DNA of 64,000 nt. Origin: JAVDCA01 sp035293985 (GTDB lineage Bacteria > Pseudomonadota > Alphaproteobacteria > Rhizobiales > Xanthobacteraceae). How positions within the stretch are numbered: position 1 is the stretch's first letter; each line of letters begins with the position of its first letter. The stretch spans positions 198,294 through 262,293 of the forward strand of contig DATGLS010000012.1 in assembly GCA_035293985.1 (NCBI GenBank). The letters run 5' to 3'. The notes under the pieces are model-generated. The model saw only the letters and a list, made by a program, of their open reading frames with translations. It was not told the DNA's origin and did no database searches. Made by a program: the position numbers and the translations under genes. Shown piece after piece: positions 62,324 through 64,000 of the stretch.

Positions 62324-63901
62324 ATGGCCGCACGCGATCCATTCATTCCATCAAGCCCGAGCTTGTTCGATATCTTTCGTTCGCTGTCGGGAGCACCGCT
62401 GGACCTATACATGTTCAATCGTCGGCCGATCGCGCCCGATGGCTCAGACCCCGCAGCCGCGCCCGCAAGTGGGGCCGCGCAGCCCGCCCCGGCACCGGAC
62501 TCGCGCTTGTTCGATATCGTTCGTTCGCTATCGGGAGCACCGCTGAATCTGTGGATGTTCAGAAGCACGCCGGTCGCTCCCGATGGCTCAGCACCTGCTG
62601 CAGCGCCCACCAACGGCGCCGCGCAACCCGCCCCGGCGCCGGATCCGAGCTGGCGCGACATCTGGAGCTCGTTGGCGTGGGCACCGCCGAACCTGCCGTT
62701 GTTCAGACCTGCGCCGACCGCGCCCGATGGCTCGGCGCCCGCGGCGCCGACTGCGCGCGGCATCGCGCAGCCAGCCCCGGCTTGGGGGGCCGACGATCTG
62801 GGGGCGAGGCCTGCGGTCACTCCGGTTGCGGACATCCCTCCCGCATACCATTTGCCGCCGGTAGCGCCCCCGGTCCCTTATCTCGATGGCAACCAACCGT
62901 ATCCGTACATGCAGCCGTTTCCACCGGCCGCCAACGGCGGCCCCAGCCAAGCTAATCCGCCTGCCGCCAAGCAGCCCGCCGCGCCGATTCCCTTGCCCCA
63001 TCCGCGCCCGCCGCAAGCGGGGCCGCGCCCGCAGGGCGGTTTGCTTACTCCTATGTACCCGACACCCAAAACTCCCAAAGACTATGACCCCGGCAATTTC
63101 GACCCAAGGATTTCTCCTCCTCCGCTCATGATGCCGAGCGATGGTTGGCGCCGGCCCGATCTCGAAAATGCCTGGCTATCGCCGTCTTGGTCGACCGACG
63201 TGCCGACTACACCGGCGCCGCCCCTCTTGGACGAGAACGGTACTCTGGAGCGAAGCGGCATGAACGTTCCTGATCTCTTGGATCGGACTATTGGCCAGGA
63301 GAGCAGCGCCAACCCATATGAGGGGCAAGATTCCGGCAACCGCGTTTACGACGACAGGAGCGACGACAACCCCCACGCCACTTCGTCGATGTGGAGAAAG
63401 CGTGACAAAAGCCAAGCCGTCCCCACCAGCGCGCTGGGCGCCGGACAGTTTCTCGACGACACGTGGTTGGGGTATCTGAAAAAATATCAGAGTGATGTCA
63501 TCAGGAATAATCCTTGGCTGCCCGCATCAGTGCGCAGCAACCCGAACTTACTGACAAAGGATCAAGCCAGGGCAGCCGGCCTGATGGACATGCGCACGAA
63601 CTATGAGATGGCCTACCGAGCGACGAAAACGCTCGCTGAAGAGAATGCCGGCCGCCTGCAGGGAGCGGGTGTGCCGCTGACGCCACTGAATGTCTATATT
63701 GCACACTTCCTTGGTGCGAATACAGCTATTGCCCTGCTGCAGGCGGACTCGAGCACGCCTGCCGCGCAGGTGGCGCCGAAGGCAGCGCGTAGCAATTCGA
63801 TCCTCCGTGGAAGGACAGTCGGCGAAGCCATCTCGGAAATAAATCACGATTTCATGAAACGTAAGCATTCGGTGAGCACCGCGGGATCCTCACTCCTTTG
63901 A
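62324..63901 (+). CDS. repeat-bearing, proline-rich protein with C-terminal lytic transglycosylase-like domain
   Basis: 525 residues, no signal peptide. Residues 13-155 are three 48-residue repeats (SLFDIFRSLSGAPLDLYMF, RLFDIVRSLSGAPLNLWMF, SWRDIWSSLAWAPPNLPLF), each followed by an APDGS...AAQPAPAP linker. Residues about 165-290 are Pro-rich. From about 315 a lysozyme-like domain follows: DRTIGQE326SSANPY (probable catalytic Glu), TSALGAGQFLDDTWLGYLKK, MRTNYEMAYRATKTLAEENA, VYIAHFLGANTAIALLQAD. This domain is seen in phage and secretion-associated peptidoglycan hydrolases. AAGGAG precedes the ATG. Whether it is exported, and how, is unknown. Confidence 0.75.
   Translation: MAARDPFIPSSPSLFDIFRSLSGAPLDLYMFNRRPIAPDGSDPAAAPASGAAQPAPAPDSRLFDIVRSLSGAPLNLWMFRSTPVAPDGSAPAAAPTNGAAQPAPAPDPSWRDIWSSLAWAPPNLPLFRPAPTAPDGSAPAAPTARGIAQPAPAWGADDLGARPAVTPVADIPPAYHLPPVAPPVPYLDGNQPYPYMQPFPPAANGGPSQANPPAAKQPAAPIPLPHPRPPQAGPRPQGGLLTPMYPTPKTPKDYDPGNFDPRISPPPLMMPSDGWRRPDLENAWLSPSWSTDVPTTPAPPLLDENGTLERSGMNVPDLLDRTIGQESSANPYEGQDSGNRVYDDRSDDNPHATSSMWRKRDKSQAVPTSALGAGQFLDDTWLGYLKKYQSDVIRNNPWLPASVRSNPNLLTKDQARAAGLMDMRTNYEMAYRATKTLAEENAGRLQGAGVPLTPLNVYIAHFLGANTAIALLQADSSTPAAQVAPKAARSNSILRGRTVGEAISEINHDFMKRKHSVSTAGSSLL
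62360..62788 (+). repeat. three tandem 144-bp coding repeats
   Basis: Encodes the three 48-residue units. Units 1 and 2 are nearly the same at DNA level over GGGAGCACCGCTG and CGCCCGATGGCTCA; unit 3 has diverged. In-frame duplications, so copy number could vary between strains. Confidence 0.85.
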
Positions 63902-64000
63902 ACGTTTGCGGGGAGGTGCGCGGCCGTCGGCTCGCAGGTCCGCGATGATCTGCTTCAAGTTCTCGATGCCGTCGTTGGTGAAGGCTGTCACGGACTCGTC
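63890..64000 (-). CDS. C-terminal end of an unidentified protein (cut by window edge)
   Basis: The last 36 codons and a TGA stop are visible on the minus strand (…VTAFTNDGIENLKQIIADLR, then a basic tail RAPPRKRSKE). Its end overlaps the end of the transglycosylase-like gene by 12 bp. Reading stays open to the edge in this frame and the residue pattern is helix plus charged tail, but no family can be named. Confidence 0.5.
   Translation of the reverse strand, partial: DESVTAFTNDGIENLKQIIADLRADGRAPPRKRSKE

Overview
The window reads as chromosomal DNA of a GC-rich alphaproteobacterium of the Rhizobiales/Hyphomicrobiales type (Bradyrhizobiaceae or Xanthobacteraceae-like). This placement rests on high GC with antisense-open frames, an alphaproteobacterial LexA box (GTTC-N7-GTTC), an etfQO-TPR-ispE block and a radical SAM-rnhB neighbourhood as found in that order, several Bug/TctC-type receptors, and short intergenic REP/MITE-like repeats. 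No tRNA, rRNA, CRISPR array or insertion sequence was found.

Layout. 0-4.5 kb: minus-strand operon for aerobic CoA-dependent anthranilate-type (2-aminobenzoyl-CoA) catabolism with its own MarR regulator, preceded by a perfect 36-bp palindrome. 4.6-12.5 kb: LysR with divergent Bug receptor + O-methyltransferase, then a Bug receptor/AcnA-type aconitase/PEP mutase-ICL family operon. 12.7-26.2 kb: an opine- or amino-acid-derivative uptake and oxidation system (peptide-type ABC transporter, HcnABC/Oox-like dehydrogenase, threonine dehydratase, MmgE/PrpD protein, solute-binding protein, LysR). Three minus-strand promoters here share one LysR box (ATAACC-N5-GAAT) at an identical distance from the -35 element, which ties the dispersed genes into one regulon. 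26.3-33 kb: LysR, GMC oxidoreductase, GntR with a palindromic operator, Bug receptor and sulfatase.

33-41.5 kb: a peptidoglycan-scavenging island: M15-type peptidase, DOMON-like protein, NamZ exo-muramidase, NagA, an embedded MurA, a BadF-type MurNAc/GlcNAc kinase, MurQ and a SIS-domain deaminase. Together these would take MurNAc and GlcNAc to fructose-6-phosphate. 41.5-57.2 kb: mostly housekeeping genes (MarR-GNAT fusion, LexA-boxed radical SAM protein, amidohydrolase, rnhB, GT39-like protein, NCS2 purine permease, ModA-like protein, family-4 UDG, ETF-QO, TPR protein, ispE).

57.2-61.1 kb: a divergent GntR/thioredoxin-fusion/UGSC-family/Bug cluster of unknown substrate. 61.1-62.3 kb: a repeat-rich gene-free stretch with a decayed copy of the ispE 3' end and two more copies of the ispE-downstream repeat. 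62.3-64 kb: a large repeat-bearing, proline-rich protein ending in a lytic-transglycosylase-like domain, converging on a partial gene.

Start codons were chosen from family length, ATGA overlaps and ribosome-binding sites. All functions are from sequence motifs and context only; no database search was possible.
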